A stretch of DNA of 64,000 nt from SZAS-103 sp038316385 (GCA_038316385.1 JBBQAN010000001.1:62001-126000); one strand, 5' to 3'; positions 1-8,638 are shown, numbered from the stretch's first letter. Notes: generated by a model from the letters alone, not told the origin. Program-made: numbers and translations.

Positions 1-587
1 GTGCTGATGCTTCGATGACTGCTAGAACCGGTTGTTGGCGGAGGTACGGGGGTTATGACTCCGACGATAATTTCGGGGAAATCCTCGCGAACTGCTTCAA
101 GCACTGGCTCCGCGTCGCTATCGTTAGAGCAAATCACAATCTGCTCGAATCGTCCGTTGACGGCATCTCGATACATTGCCATCGCGAGATTGACATCTGT
201 CTTCTTCTCCTCGAGTTTCCAAACCCGCGTCCTGGCGTTTCGATCGAATGGTTGGCCAGCAATAAATGTTGGCAGGAGTGTGCCGCTCGTGTCGTGACTA
301 TGTTTTCCGGTCGTGATCGAGAACCGCTCAGGGTGCAGCTCACTGAGCGCGCGGTGGTAGCTTTGTTGAGCAATCATGGACGCTTGGCCATGGCTGGCGA
401 ACTTAGCGAGCGCTGGAGCGGTGAAATATCTGACAGCCTTGAGTACGGCTTCAGGGTCCTGCACCCTGATAATGGCCTCAAACAAGGCGACCACATCAAG
501 CCATTTGTACTCGGTATGGCGAAGACGCCCGTAGTAAAGGTTGTAGCCGTCAATGTAGACAGCAGTGTCTCGTGGCTTAATTCCCAC
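1..587 (-). CDS. NYN domain (LabA/DUF88-like) protein, cut by the window edge
   Basis: Reverse-strand frame open from a GTG at 587 to the window edge (195 codons visible). The N-terminus reads VYIDGYNLYYG, the opening strand of NYN (PIN-like) nuclease domains, with the metal-binding Asp at residue 13. Further conserved pieces follow: EKKTDVNLAMAMYRDA (residues 127-142), the second acidic block, and VICSNDSDAEPVLEAV (151-166), equivalent to the usual SGDSDF block. The family is expected to cut or process RNA; here this is inference from motifs. The GTG is preceded by a weak GGGGA. Base composition is near 52% GC, clearly below the neighbours, and no partner gene is visible, so recent acquisition is plausible. 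The C-terminal end is outside the window. Confidence 0.8.
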   Translation of the reverse strand, partial: MGIKPRDTAVYIDGYNLYYGRLRHTEYKWLDVVALFEAIIRVQDPEAVLKAVRYFTAPALAKFASHGQASMIAQQSYHRALSELHPERFSITTGKHSHDTSGTLLPTFIAGQPFDRNARTRVWKLEEKKTDVNLAMAMYRDAVNGRFEQIVICSNDSDAEPVLEAVREDFPEIIVGVITPVPPPTTGSSSHRSIS

Positions 588-612
588 TGGCGATTCCCCA
601 AAGCCAGAAATG

Positions 613-638
613 AAAAGACCGCCTTGCGGCGGTCTTTT
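613..638. terminator. Bidirectional Rho-independent terminator
   Basis: Perfect 11-bp stem (613-623 with 628-638) with a TTGC loop; the arms are AAAAGACCGCC and GGCGGTCTTTT, giving a U-tract on both strands. It lies 25 bases upstream of the NYN gene start and would shield that gene from transcription coming from the oleA side. The 639-785 stretch beyond it shows no gene that I can support. Confidence 0.75.
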
Positions 639-785
639 CGTCCCAAGTCGGAGTCAACTAAATGACACGACGAGGGAAGAGTGGTGTGCGGATTAGAGCA
701 GACTGGCCATTCTAAGTCAAGCTGCGGTACTAAAAATGGACAGACTAAGGCTTAGTTCGTGTTGCTGGGTGGCCCAAAGCTTTCG

Positions 786-810
786 TTAAAACCGGTTTTG
801 GCGGTTTTAA
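786..810 (-). terminator. Likely terminator downstream of oleA
   Basis: Nine-base arms TTAAAACCG (786-794) and CGGTTTTAA (802-810) around a 7-base loop, 45 bases past the oleA stop. The A/T-rich base of the stem supplies a short U-run. The position fits termination of oleA; the T-tract is short, so strength is uncertain. Confidence 0.5.
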
Positions 811-854
811 GAAAGATTGCTGTCAAAACTTTCCCTTGTTGCGTGTTACGACGC

Positions 855-1871
855 TTACCAGACCACCTCGGCCATCGAGCAGTTCAGGCCCGAGCCGATG
901 CCGAGCAGGGCGACGCGGTCACCTTTCTTGAGGCGGCCGAGATCGCGCAGCTTGCTTAACACGATCGGCACCGATGCTGGGCCGATGTTGCCGTGTTCGG
1001 CGAAGATCGTGAGCACTTTCGCCGGATCGATGCCGAAGGCCTTGATGAAAGCCTGCGTGTGCACTTGGCTGACCTGGTGGATCACGAACTCGTCGAGCTC
1101 CTCCACCACCCAGCCGAGCGCGAGCTTGGCGGCGACGAAGGTCTTCTGCGCGAGCTTCAGGCCTTCGATCAGCAAGGTCTTGGTGTCGGTGACCATGCGG
1201 TCGAGATTGCCGCGGCACAGCTTGTTCCACTCGGTCGCCGCGCGGGTGACCCCGCCCTTGTAGCGCGGAGCATCCGGCGTAAGTTCGCTGCGCGAGAGCA
1301 CCATCGCGGCCGCGCCGCAGCCCAAAGTGAGCGAGGCGAGTTCGTTGCGGAACTGTTCCTCGGTCACGTCGGGCGCGCACAGGCGTTCGAGGGTTTTCTC
1401 GTAAACAAGGTTCGCGGTTTCACCATCGACGACCAGCGCGTATTCGATTTCGCCGCGCTCGATCATCCGACTGGCGATGTCCATGCCGTTGAGGAAGGCG
1501 AGGCAGGCGTTGGTGACATCGAAGTTCTGGCAGGTGTCGCCGAGGCGCAGGTTGCCGCAGATGATGCTGGCGGTGGACGGCTCAAGATAGTCGCGGCTGA
1601 CCGAGGTATTGACCAGCAGGCCGATTTGATCGCGCGATACACCCGAATCGAGCAGCGCCTTTTCGGCCGCCAGCGTCGCTGCATCCGAGGACTCGATGCC
1701 GACGCCCCACATGCGGCGTGCATGGATGCCGGCAATGTCACGCAATACGTCGGTCTTGATGCCCAGCCGTTGCATGGTCGGCTGCAGACGCAGGTTGATC
1801 GCATCCGAGCTGAGCCGCTCGGGTGCATCGATGTGCGCCAGTCCGGCGATGGAGACGTGTTCAAAGAGCAT
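855..1871 (-). CDS. oleA: OleA, acyl-CoA head-to-head condensing thiolase-fold enzyme
   Basis: 338 aa from the ATG at 1871 (start of MLFEHVSIAG). OleA condenses two fatty acyl-CoAs in a non-decarboxylative Claisen reaction to a beta-keto acid, the first step of long-chain olefin or beta-lactone formation. Visible catalytic features: nucleophile Cys123 in NACLAF, Glu97 in DYLEPST (26 residues before the Cys, as in Xanthomonas OleA), His in VIHQVS and Asn in EHGNIGP. The sequence resembles Xanthomonas campestris OleA along its whole length. The frame is open for another 34 codons upstream, but that stretch is a dispersed repeat, so the internal ATG is preferred. No oleB, oleC or oleD is nearby. 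KAS III (FabH) is the related alternative, but the match to OleA is much closer. Confidence 0.9.
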   Translation of the reverse strand: MLFEHVSIAGLAHIDAPERLSSDAINLRLQPTMQRLGIKTDVLRDIAGIHARRMWGVGIESSDAATLAAEKALLDSGVSRDQIGLLVNTSVSRDYLEPSTASIICGNLRLGDTCQNFDVTNACLAFLNGMDIASRMIERGEIEYALVVDGETANLVYEKTLERLCAPDVTEEQFRNELASLTLGCGAAAMVLSRSELTPDAPRYKGGVTRAATEWNKLCRGNLDRMVTDTKTLLIEGLKLAQKTFVAAKLALGWVVEELDEFVIHQVSQVHTQAFIKAFGIDPAKVLTIFAEHGNIGPASVPIVLSKLRDLGRLKKGDRVALLGIGSGLNCSMAEVVW

Positions 1872-1897
1872 GGCAGAGACCTGCGACTGATAGGGTC

Positions 1898-2004
1898 GGC
1901 CCCGTTTGAGGGCCATCCCATTTCCCTCCCTGCTTGACAGGGGGAGGGCAAGGGTGGGGGATTGATCCGACAATTGAATCTGAATTAATTGCGGATCAAT
2001 AGCC
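1898..2004 (-). repeat. Dispersed ~100-bp repeat, copy 1
   Basis: Aligns with 44827-44940 over about 100 bases at roughly 80% identity by eye. Shared blocks include TTTGAGGGCC, ATTTCCCTCCCTGC, GGCAAGGGTGGGGG and TGCGGATCAA. It holds a CCTCCC/GGGAGG hairpin and, in this copy, a perfect 9-bp inverted repeat ATTGATCCG (1961-1969) / CGGATCAAT (1992-2000). It sits 26 bases upstream of the oleA start. No transposase or terminal duplication is visible, so it is best described as REP- or MITE-like. Confidence 0.8.
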
Positions 2005-2057
2005 GGGGAACGCTACTAGGTTCCGGCGCGAGTCGCAACTTTCAATGCCTGCGGACT

Positions 2058-2393
2058 TTAGCGTTCAGCCCGGCAGCGATAGGCTAGCCAGCGTTGCTCG
2101 CCATCTACCGGTTCGGCTATTGGCCGGACGGTATCGGCGTGTAGTGTCAGCGCCTCGTTGCGGGCGAGGGTTTCGAGTTCGTCGCGCACCGTCATATTGT
2201 TGCGCTCGTAAGGGCCGACCCGATCCTTGACCGACACTGCGACCTCGCCCAGGCGGTTGCATGCCGCCACATCCTGGCCCGCGCGCAGCACCCGCACTTG
2301 CGCTGCTCCCGGATCCATCTTCACCCACGTACAGCCCGCGAACAGGATCGCGATTCCGGTCCACAAGGTGGTTAGTGTCATGCCGCTGCGCAT
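2058..2393 (-). CDS. DUF4156-type lipoprotein
   Basis: 111 aa. Signal peptide with lipobox FAGC places the lipidated Cys at residue 21. The mature part (VRVLRAGQDVAACNRLGEV, then RNNMTVRDELETLARNEA) matches the DUF4156 pattern of small envelope lipoproteins of unknown function. The start at 2393 is chosen for its GGAG at 2401-2404 and because it gives an ideal lipoprotein signal; longer frames upstream add Arg-rich sequence. It follows the M16 peptidase gene on the same strand after 94 bases. Confidence 0.75.
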   Translation of the reverse strand: MRSGMTLTTLWTGIAILFAGCTWVKMDPGAAQVRVLRAGQDVAACNRLGEVAVSVKDRVGPYERNNMTVRDELETLARNEALTLHADTVRPIAEPVDGEQRWLAYRCRAER

Positions 2394-2487
2394 GGTCGAT
2401 CTCCAAAGTGATGCGCCGAGCATAGCGGCAGGACGTGAACCGGCGACAACGTCACCGTCTCGTGACGACCGCGAGGCTGCGATCCGG

Positions 2488-5421
2488 TCACCGCTGCGCC
2501 GGCTGCGCGCCCGGCTTGGCAGCGCCACGTTTGCGGTCGGCCGGGTTGCCATCGGCATCGATCACGGTGACTTCGCCGATCTTCAGCGCACGCACCGGCG
2601 CTGCAATCTTCGACAGGTCGCCGACCACGACCCAGGTCAGGCTGTCCGGATGGATGTCACGCGCAGCCGCGCGGACGCCGGCCAGGGTGACGCTCTGGAT
2701 GATCTGCGGCTTGTTTTGCGCGTAATCGTCGGGGCGATGGTAGGTGATCATTCCGCCGATCTGGCCGAGCACGCCATTGGCGGTTTCAAAAGCGCCGGGC
2801 AGGCTGCGGATCTCGGTCGCCTTGATGTTGTCGAGTTCCGCTTCGGTGGCGGGTGCGTTGCCGTTGACGTAGGCACCGATCTCGCGCTGCAATTCGGCCA
2901 GCGCCTCGGCGGTCTTGTCGATTTGCACCGGCGCGTACGCGATCCATGGCTGTTGGCCGACGGCATTCTCGCTGAAACTGTAAGCGCCGTACGCCCAGTG
3001 TTTCGCCTCGCGCAAATTCATGTTCAGCCGCGACGAGAATTGACCGCCGAGCACGCCATTGGCGAGCCGAAAATCCCAGAAATGCGGATCCATGGTCGAG
3101 CGCACCACTTGACCGACCAGGATCGTCGCCTGGATCGCGCCGGGCTGATCGACCAGGAATACGCGCGGTTTGGCCGGCAACGCGGCGGCGGGGATCGCCA
3201 GCGTCGGCAGCGCCTCGTTGGGCGCTTTCCAGGCGCCAAAACGCCGCTCGAGCAGCGGCGTGATCTCTTTCAGCGTGGTGTCGCCGACCACGATCAGGGT
3301 CGCGTTGTCCGGCCGTAACCAGCGATGTGCGAACGCGAGCAGATCGTCGCGGTTGAGCGACTTGATCGACTCCTCGGTGCCGCTGCCGCTCAGTGGAATC
3401 GCATACGGATGCCCCGCTCCGTACATCAGCGGCGGCAGCAGGCGCAGCGCGATCGCGGTGGGTCGGGTTTTTTCCTGGGCGATGCCAGCCAGCCAGGTCT
3501 TGCGCACGCGGTCGATTTCCTTCGGATCGAAGGTCGGGCGCAGCAGCACGTCGGCGTACAGCGCCACCGATGCGTCGAGGTTGTCCTTCAGCGCCGACAG
3601 ATGCACGGTGTCGCCGTTGAGGTCCGCACCGGCGCCGATGCTGGCGCCGAGAACTTCCTCGCGATTGCCCAGGGCGAGCGCATCGTAGTCGCCCGCGCCT
3701 TCATCGAGCATACCCATCGTGAAGCTCGACGTGCCTAGTTTGCGGCCTTGGTCGGCCGCATAGCCGCCGCTGAACAGCATGGACATCTCCACGACCGGAA
3801 TCTCGTGGCGTTCGGCCAGCACGATCCGCAGACCGTTGGACAAGTTCGCGCGTTGCAGCACCGGAAATTTGAGATCCGGGAAACGATCGACCGTGGGTGC
3901 GCCCTTGCTACGATCGACATCAGATGCGACGACCGTGAATTTCGGATCGATCGCGGGAATCGGGCGATCCCTCGTCGCATACGCTGCGTCGGCGGTGGAA
4001 TCGTCCGGCATCGGCGGCGGTGCGGTGCCGGCTGCGACCGGTGACACGACGAGGGTGTAATCGCCCTTGGTCAGCCAGCGGCCGGCGGTCGCTGCGAGTT
4101 GCGCGGGCGTGGCAGATTCGTAGATATCCAGACTTGCCCGGAAGCAGCCCGGATCGTCGGTGAACACCGCGCATTCGGCCAGTGCATCGGCCTTGCCGGC
4201 AACACCTTCGATGCCGCGAATGAAGCCGGCCTTGAACACGGTGCGCGCTTGCGCGGTTTCCTGTGCAGTCGGACCGTCCTTGATGAGCCGCTGGAGTTCC
4301 GCGTCGATGATCGCTTCGACCTTGGCCGGATCGACGCCCTGCTTGACGTCGGCTTCGATGGTGAACTGGCCGCCGAGCTCGGAGCCGTCCGCGTCCGCGC
4401 TCACATGATCGGCCAGCTTGTCGTGATGCACGAGCCGCGTGTCGAGGCGCGATGACCTGCTGCCGCCGAGCACCTGAGCGAACAATTGCAGACGCGCCAG
4501 ATCCGGAGCGCCGAATCCGGGCACATTCCAGATCTTGTAGATGCGCGTTTGCGCGACGCGATCGAGCATCGTCGCGCGCCGGGATTTGTCGTGCGCAGCG
4601 AACCACGGTTTAGGTATGGGTTTTTCATTTCGACAATCCGCACATGGATGTGCGGGCTCTTGCGAGGGATTCGCAGCCATAGGCGTCGCAGGAATGTCGC
4701 CGAAATACGTCGTGACCTTCGCCTTCGCCGTCGCCAGATCGATGTCACCGGCCAGCACCAGCACCGTGTTGTTCGGGCCGTACCACGTGCGGAACCAGGC
4801 TTTCACGTCGTCCAGCGATGCCTTGTCCAGATCGGTCTTGGAACCGATCGTGGTGTGGTGGTAAGGATGGGCGAGCGGATACATCGCCGCGTGCAGCGCA
4901 TCATCCACACGACCATATGGCTGGTTCTCGCGCTGGCGTTTTTCGTTTTCGACCACACCGCGTTGCTGATCCACCGTGGCGTTGTCGATGCCGCCGAGCA
5001 GATGGCCCATGCGGTCCGATTCCATCCACAGCGCCATGTCGAGCGCGGTGGTCGGTACGGTCTCGAAAAAGTCGGTGCGGTCGGAATTGGTGGTGCCGTT
5101 CTGGTTGGTCGCGCCGACCTTCTCGAACGGATCGAAGAACTTGCCCCGGTGGTTTTCCGAACCCTCGAACATCAGGTGTTCGTACAGATGCGCGAAGCCG
5201 GTCTTGCCGGGCTTCTCATCCTTGGAGCCGACGTGATACCAGAGATCGACCGCAACAATCGGCGCCTTGTGGTCTTCGTGCACGATCACGCGCAAGCCGT
5301 TCGGCAGGGTGAATTCGCTGTACGCGATGTCCACGTTGGCGGCTTGCACCGGCAAGACCAATGCCGTGGATAGACCGATTGCGAGCAGACCGATGTGCAG
5401 CCGCTGGGTTGGAGGCGTCAT
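2488..5421 (-). CDS. M16 family zinc metallopeptidase, two-module, secreted
   Basis: 977 aa with an N-terminal signal peptide (cleavage near VQAAN, residue 28). The first M16 module carries the inverted zinc motif HLYEH (residues 78-82), with a downstream Glu in GVVENEKRQR as probable third ligand. A second M16 module begins near residue 510 (NLSNGLRIVLAERHEIP) and lacks HxxEH, as is normal for the non-catalytic half of pitrilysin/PqqL-type enzymes. Role: degradation of peptides in the periplasm; substrate unknown. The ATG at 5421 has AGGGA upstream and is followed by the signal peptide, so it is preferred over starts up to 5577. Divergent from the SDR gene. Confidence 0.92.
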   Translation of the reverse strand: MTPPTQRLHIGLLAIGLSTALVLPVQAANVDIAYSEFTLPNGLRVIVHEDHKAPIVAVDLWYHVGSKDEKPGKTGFAHLYEHLMFEGSENHRGKFFDPFEKVGATNQNGTTNSDRTDFFETVPTTALDMALWMESDRMGHLLGGIDNATVDQQRGVVENEKRQRENQPYGRVDDALHAAMYPLAHPYHHTTIGSKTDLDKASLDDVKAWFRTWYGPNNTVLVLAGDIDLATAKAKVTTYFGDIPATPMAANPSQEPAHPCADCRNEKPIPKPWFAAHDKSRRATMLDRVAQTRIYKIWNVPGFGAPDLARLQLFAQVLGGSRSSRLDTRLVHHDKLADHVSADADGSELGGQFTIEADVKQGVDPAKVEAIIDAELQRLIKDGPTAQETAQARTVFKAGFIRGIEGVAGKADALAECAVFTDDPGCFRASLDIYESATPAQLAATAGRWLTKGDYTLVVSPVAAGTAPPPMPDDSTADAAYATRDRPIPAIDPKFTVVASDVDRSKGAPTVDRFPDLKFPVLQRANLSNGLRIVLAERHEIPVVEMSMLFSGGYAADQGRKLGTSSFTMGMLDEGAGDYDALALGNREEVLGASIGAGADLNGDTVHLSALKDNLDASVALYADVLLRPTFDPKEIDRVRKTWLAGIAQEKTRPTAIALRLLPPLMYGAGHPYAIPLSGSGTEESIKSLNRDDLLAFAHRWLRPDNATLIVVGDTTLKEITPLLERRFGAWKAPNEALPTLAIPAAALPAKPRVFLVDQPGAIQATILVGQVVRSTMDPHFWDFRLANGVLGGQFSSRLNMNLREAKHWAYGAYSFSENAVGQQPWIAYAPVQIDKTAEALAELQREIGAYVNGNAPATEAELDNIKATEIRSLPGAFETANGVLGQIGGMITYHRPDDYAQNKPQIIQSVTLAGVRAAARDIHPDSLTWVVVGDLSKIAAPVRALKIGEVTVIDADGNPADRKRGAAKPGAQPAQR

Positions 5422-5591
5422 GGAAATCCCTGGAAAATTCGAATACTGATTGCGTTGGCCGGTTCGCGGGCACGATGACATGGTAGCTGCTGCCGCGATA
5501 TTTGCTGGCAATCGCTGCGGCACGTCTTCAATCGACGGCCTACACTTGGGGCAAGCCTGTAACAGGCACTCCATCACTCGCCGGAGATCGT

Positions 5592-6289
5592 ATGCGTCGC
5601 ATTCTTGTCACCGGGGCCAATCGTGGACTGGGCCTGGAACTCACCCGTCAATTGCTCGCACGCGGCGACCGCGTGATCGCAACCTGTCGCGATCCAGGGC
5701 AAGCCGATGCCTTGAACGGATTGGTCCGCACGCAACCGGATCGACTGCATCTGTTGGCAGCGGAGATCACCGATGCTGCTTCCATCGCGGCGCTCGCGGC
5801 CGAAGTCTCACGACGATTTGATGCCCTCGACCTGCTGATCAACAACGCGGGCCTACTGATTTCCGGCGAACGTTTCGGCGCGGTCACTGCCGATGCGTTG
5901 ACGTCCAGCTTGCGAACCAACGCCGTCGGTGCATTCCTGCTCACCCAGTCGCTCGCGCCATTGCTAACCAAAGGAGCTGCGCCGATCGTCGCGAACGTCT
6001 CTTCGCAACTCGGCTCGATCGCGCGCACCGATAGCTTCCACACGCCGAGCTACGCGATCAGCAAGGCTGCGTTAAACATGGCGACAGTGCTGCTGGCGCG
6101 GGCACTGGCGGACGAGGGCGTGCGCGTGATCGCGCTGCATCCGGGCTGGGTGAAGACCGATATGGCGGCGCCGGCGCGCAGCTCACGCCGACGCAATCAG
6201 TGACCGGCTTGCTGCAGGTGATCGATGCGCTCAAACCTGCCGACACCGGCGTGTTTCTGGATTATCGCGGCGACCCGTTGCCATGGTAA
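5592..6289 (+). CDS. C-factor-like short-chain dehydrogenase/reductase with a 3' frameshift
   Basis: The ATG at 5592 opens a Rossmann SDR: TGANRGLGLE (cofactor loop), NNAG, and YAISKAAL with catalytic Tyr and Lys. As written the frame stops at 6203 after GWVKTDMAAPARSS (204 aa). The next frame, from about 6165 to the stop at 6287-6289, encodes AQLTPTQSVTGLLQVIDALK then GVFLDYRGDPLPW, the normal C-terminus of this family. One missing G after the ATG at 6162-6164 would restore KTDMGGAGAQLTP and a 232-aa protein. So it is a single-base deletion or a sequence error; the catalytic core is intact. Substrate unknown. Transcribed toward trmL. Confidence 0.8.
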
Positions 6290-6312
6290 ACCGCGCGTGC
6301 TGCGACTGAGCG

Positions 6313-6804
6313 ATGCACGTCATCCTCTACCAACCGGAGATTCCGCCGAACACCGGCAACGTCATTCGGCTATGCGCAAACTCCGGCGCAACCTTGCACC
6401 TGATCGAGCCGCTCGGCTTCGCGCTCGATGATGCGCGGCTGCGTCGTGCCGGGCTTGACTACCACGAGTTTGCAAACCTGCGCGTGCATGCGGATTTGCC
6501 GTCCTGCCTGGCAAGCATTCCCGACGCACGCCTGTTCGCCCTGTCCACGCGCGGGACGATCCGTTACGACCACCCTCGCTACGCGATCAACGATGCCTTC
6601 GTGTTCGGCCCGGAAACACGCGGATTGCCTGACGCTGTGCTTGTCCAGGTTCCCGAAACGCAGCGACTGCGGCTACCGATGTGCCCGCACAACCGCAGTC
6701 TGAACCTGTCGAATGCGGTCGCGATCACGGTCTATGAGGCGTGGCGGCAACTCGGTTTTGTCAATGCCGTTTCCCGCGATCGCGAACAAGTTCCTGCAGA
6801 TTAA
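6313..6804 (+). CDS. trmL: tRNA (cytidine(34)-2'-O)-methyltransferase TrmL
   Basis: 163 aa, the usual length of this SPOUT-fold enzyme, which 2'-O-methylates the wobble nucleotide of tRNA-Leu isoacceptors using SAM. The N-terminus ILYQPEIPPNTGNVIRLCA, the cofactor knot FGPETRGLP and the C-terminal NRSLNLSNAVAI are all present. It starts 23 bases after the restored SDR stop, so the two may be co-transcribed. A terminator follows at 6941. Confidence 0.93.
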   Translation: MHVILYQPEIPPNTGNVIRLCANSGATLHLIEPLGFALDDARLRRAGLDYHEFANLRVHADLPSCLASIPDARLFALSTRGTIRYDHPRYAINDAFVFGPETRGLPDAVLVQVPETQRLRLPMCPHNRSLNLSNAVAITVYEAWRQLGFVNAVSRDREQVPAD

Positions 6805-6940
6805 GACCGTGTTTCGGCCAAGCTTCCGTTGCGAGTTCACTACTACTTTTTTTGTAAATGGCGTTTGCGCCATCGATAGGTGGGCGTCCATGGAGCGCCT
6901 TCACCCGGTTCATGTGAAGCCTGATCAGCACAGCAGAAAA

Positions 6941-6968
6941 AAGCCCGGCGCTCGCCGGGCTTTCTCTT
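6941..6968. terminator. Bidirectional terminator between trmL and the LysM gene
   Basis: Nine-base arms AAGCCCGGC (6941-6949) and GCCGGGCTT (6954-6962) with loop GCTC, preceded by AAAAA and followed by TTTCTCTTT. It sits between two convergent genes and can serve both. Confidence 0.88.
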
Positions 6969-6979
6969 TCGCGGGTTCA

Positions 6980-7516
6980 TCAGGCCTGGGTCTTCGGAAT
7001 ACGCAGTACCTGGCCCGGATAGATCTTGTCCGGATCGCTAAGCATCGGCTTGTTGGCTTCGAAGATCTCGTTGTAGCGGTTCGCGGCACCATAGGCGTGC
7101 TGCGCGATCTTCGAAAGCGTGTCGCCGCCCTTGACCGTGTAGTACTCCGACACGTCGCCGCCTTTCGCGACGGTCATTCGGTCGTCCACTTGCTCCACAC
7201 CATGGACGTTGCCGCAGCACAGGACGATCTTCTCGCGCGCCGCCTGATCCGGCACTTCGCCGGCGACGATGACGGCGGCCTTCGATCCATCGTAGGACAA
7301 CGTGAGCTTGTCGGCTGGAAGGTTTTTCGTCTTGATATAGGCGAGGATCGCATCGCCAGCTTCGCGATTGAGCGCGTCCACGTCAGGCTTCGCAGCGACC
7401 GGCGCGGCGCCAGGCGCCGCGGCGGGTCGAGCGGTCGGGAAAGAGGTAGGCAGAGGGGCCGGCTGGTGCTTGAACAGGCGTTCGCCTGCGTCCTTCAGGA
7501 ACGAGATGAGGCTCAT
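6980..7516 (-). CDS. kbp: BON and LysM domain protein, Kbp (YgaU)-like
   Basis: 178 aa. A short Ala/Pro-rich stretch (residues 20-45) leads to a BON domain (about 50-118, with VDALNREAGDAI and VIVAGEVPDQAAREKIVL) and a C-terminal LysM (YYTVKGGDTLSKIA to PGQVLRIP). E. coli Kbp has the same BON-LysM order and is a cytoplasmic potassium-binding protein that changes conformation with K+. There is no export signal here, which fits. Equivalence to Kbp is by architecture; the Pro/Ala linker near the N-terminus is an extension. Ends at a shared terminator with trmL. Confidence 0.88.
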   Translation of the reverse strand: MSLISFLKDAGERLFKHQPAPLPTSFPTARPAAAPGAAPVAAKPDVDALNREAGDAILAYIKTKNLPADKLTLSYDGSKAAVIVAGEVPDQAAREKIVLCCGNVHGVEQVDDRMTVAKGGDVSEYYTVKGGDTLSKIAQHAYGAANRYNEIFEANKPMLSDPDKIYPGQVLRIPKTQA

Positions 7517-7608
7517 GGGCAGTCCTTTGCGTAGTTGGGGAGGGGCAGGCTCAAGGCCCTACAGCATGCTACCCAGTCGCGCGTGAACCCCGAGCCAACT
7601 AGTTCGCT

Positions 7609-8631
7609 TCAGGTCAAATCCCCGGAATACTCCGGCTTCTGCTGCCGCGCGAGTAACAGCCGCAGACTTTCGGCAGGGGTGATCTCCTCGTGCAGCACGC
7701 GCTGCACCAATGCGGAAATTGGCAGTTCTACGCCGAGCCGATTGGCTAGGCGCATCACTTCATCGGCGGTATCCACCGATTCGATGACTTGGCCGATTTC
7801 TGCGACCGCGTCCGGGATCGATTGGCCACGACCGAGCGCGAGCCCCAGCCGGCGGTTGCGCGACAGATCGCCGGTGCAGGTCAGCACCAGATCGCCGAGG
7901 CCGGCCAATCCCATCAGGGTTTCCGGGCGACCGCCGAGCGCGGCGTTGAGCCGCAGCATTTCGTTGAGTCCGCGCGTGATGAGGCCAGCGCGCGCGTTCA
8001 GGCCGAGGTTCATGCCGTCGGCGACGCCGGTGGCGACCGCGAGCACATTCTTCATCGCGCCGCCGAGTTCGGCGCCCTGAACGTCGTTGCCGGTATAGGC
8101 GCGGAAGGTCGGGCCATGCAAGGTGTCGGCCACCATCTGCGCGAACGCGGGGCGTTCGGAATGCACGGTGATGGCGGTCGGCAATCCCTGCGCCACTTCG
8201 CGCGCGAACGACGGGCCGGTGACGATCGCGAGCGGCACATCCGCACCTAGCACTTCGCCTGCGACCTCGTGCAGGAAACGCCCGGAGCCCGGCTCGAAAC
8301 CCTTGGTCGCCCATGCAACGCCAGCGTGCGCCGGCCGATGCGGCGCGAGCGCCTGCAGGGTCGCGGTGAACGCATGGCTGGGAACGACGACCAGCACCAG
8401 ATCCGCATCGGACAGCGCGATGTGCAGGTCGGCAGTCGCGCGCAAGCCTTCCGGCAGGACGACGTCGGAAAGGTAACGCGGGTTGCGGTGTTCACGATTG
8501 ATGACCGCAGCCTGTTCGGCATCGCGTCCCCACAGGATCGTTGGCACGCGATTGCGCACCGCGAGCGCGGCCAGCGCCGTACCCCACGAACCCGCGCCGA
8601 TGACGGCCAGCCGTGGCGGCGCGGCCGTCAT
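7609..8631 (-). CDS. gpsA: Glycerol-3-phosphate dehydrogenase [NAD(P)+] GpsA
   Basis: 340 aa, full family length. It reduces dihydroxyacetone phosphate to sn-glycerol 3-phosphate for phospholipid synthesis. N-terminal Rossmann motif VIGAGSWGTALA; catalytic region GAMKNVLAVATGVADGMNLG with the conserved Lys; and LGDLVLTCTGDLSRNRRLG. It starts 7 bases after the secB stop, so it is the last gene of a rhodanese-secB-gpsA operon, an order conserved in many gammaproteobacteria. Confidence 0.96.
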   Translation of the reverse strand: MTAAPPRLAVIGAGSWGTALAALAVRNRVPTILWGRDAEQAAVINREHRNPRYLSDVVLPEGLRATADLHIALSDADLVLVVVPSHAFTATLQALAPHRPAHAGVAWATKGFEPGSGRFLHEVAGEVLGADVPLAIVTGPSFAREVAQGLPTAITVHSERPAFAQMVADTLHGPTFRAYTGNDVQGAELGGAMKNVLAVATGVADGMNLGLNARAGLITRGLNEMLRLNAALGGRPETLMGLAGLGDLVLTCTGDLSRNRRLGLALGRGQSIPDAVAEIGQVIESVDTADEVMRLANRLGVELPISALVQRVLHEEITPAESLRLLLARQQKPEYSGDLT

Positions 8632-8638
8632 GTTGCCC

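Noticed and set aside
1..665. Plus-strand frames at the left end
   Set aside because: They overlap the minus-strand NYN gene, whose motifs are clear; the plus-strand translations have no domain and cross the terminator stem.
639..785. Possible tRNA or small RNA before the oleA terminator
   Set aside because: No cloverleaf or recognised RNA motif could be formed by eye; only the flanking terminators are supported.
1898..2004. Insertion sequence at the repeat
   Set aside because: No transposase, terminal inverted repeats or target duplication was seen; it is too short and resembles a REP-type element.
4486..5373. 295-codon plus-strand frame opposite the M16 peptidase
   Set aside because: Shadow of the peptidase; Arg/His/Val-rich with no family match.
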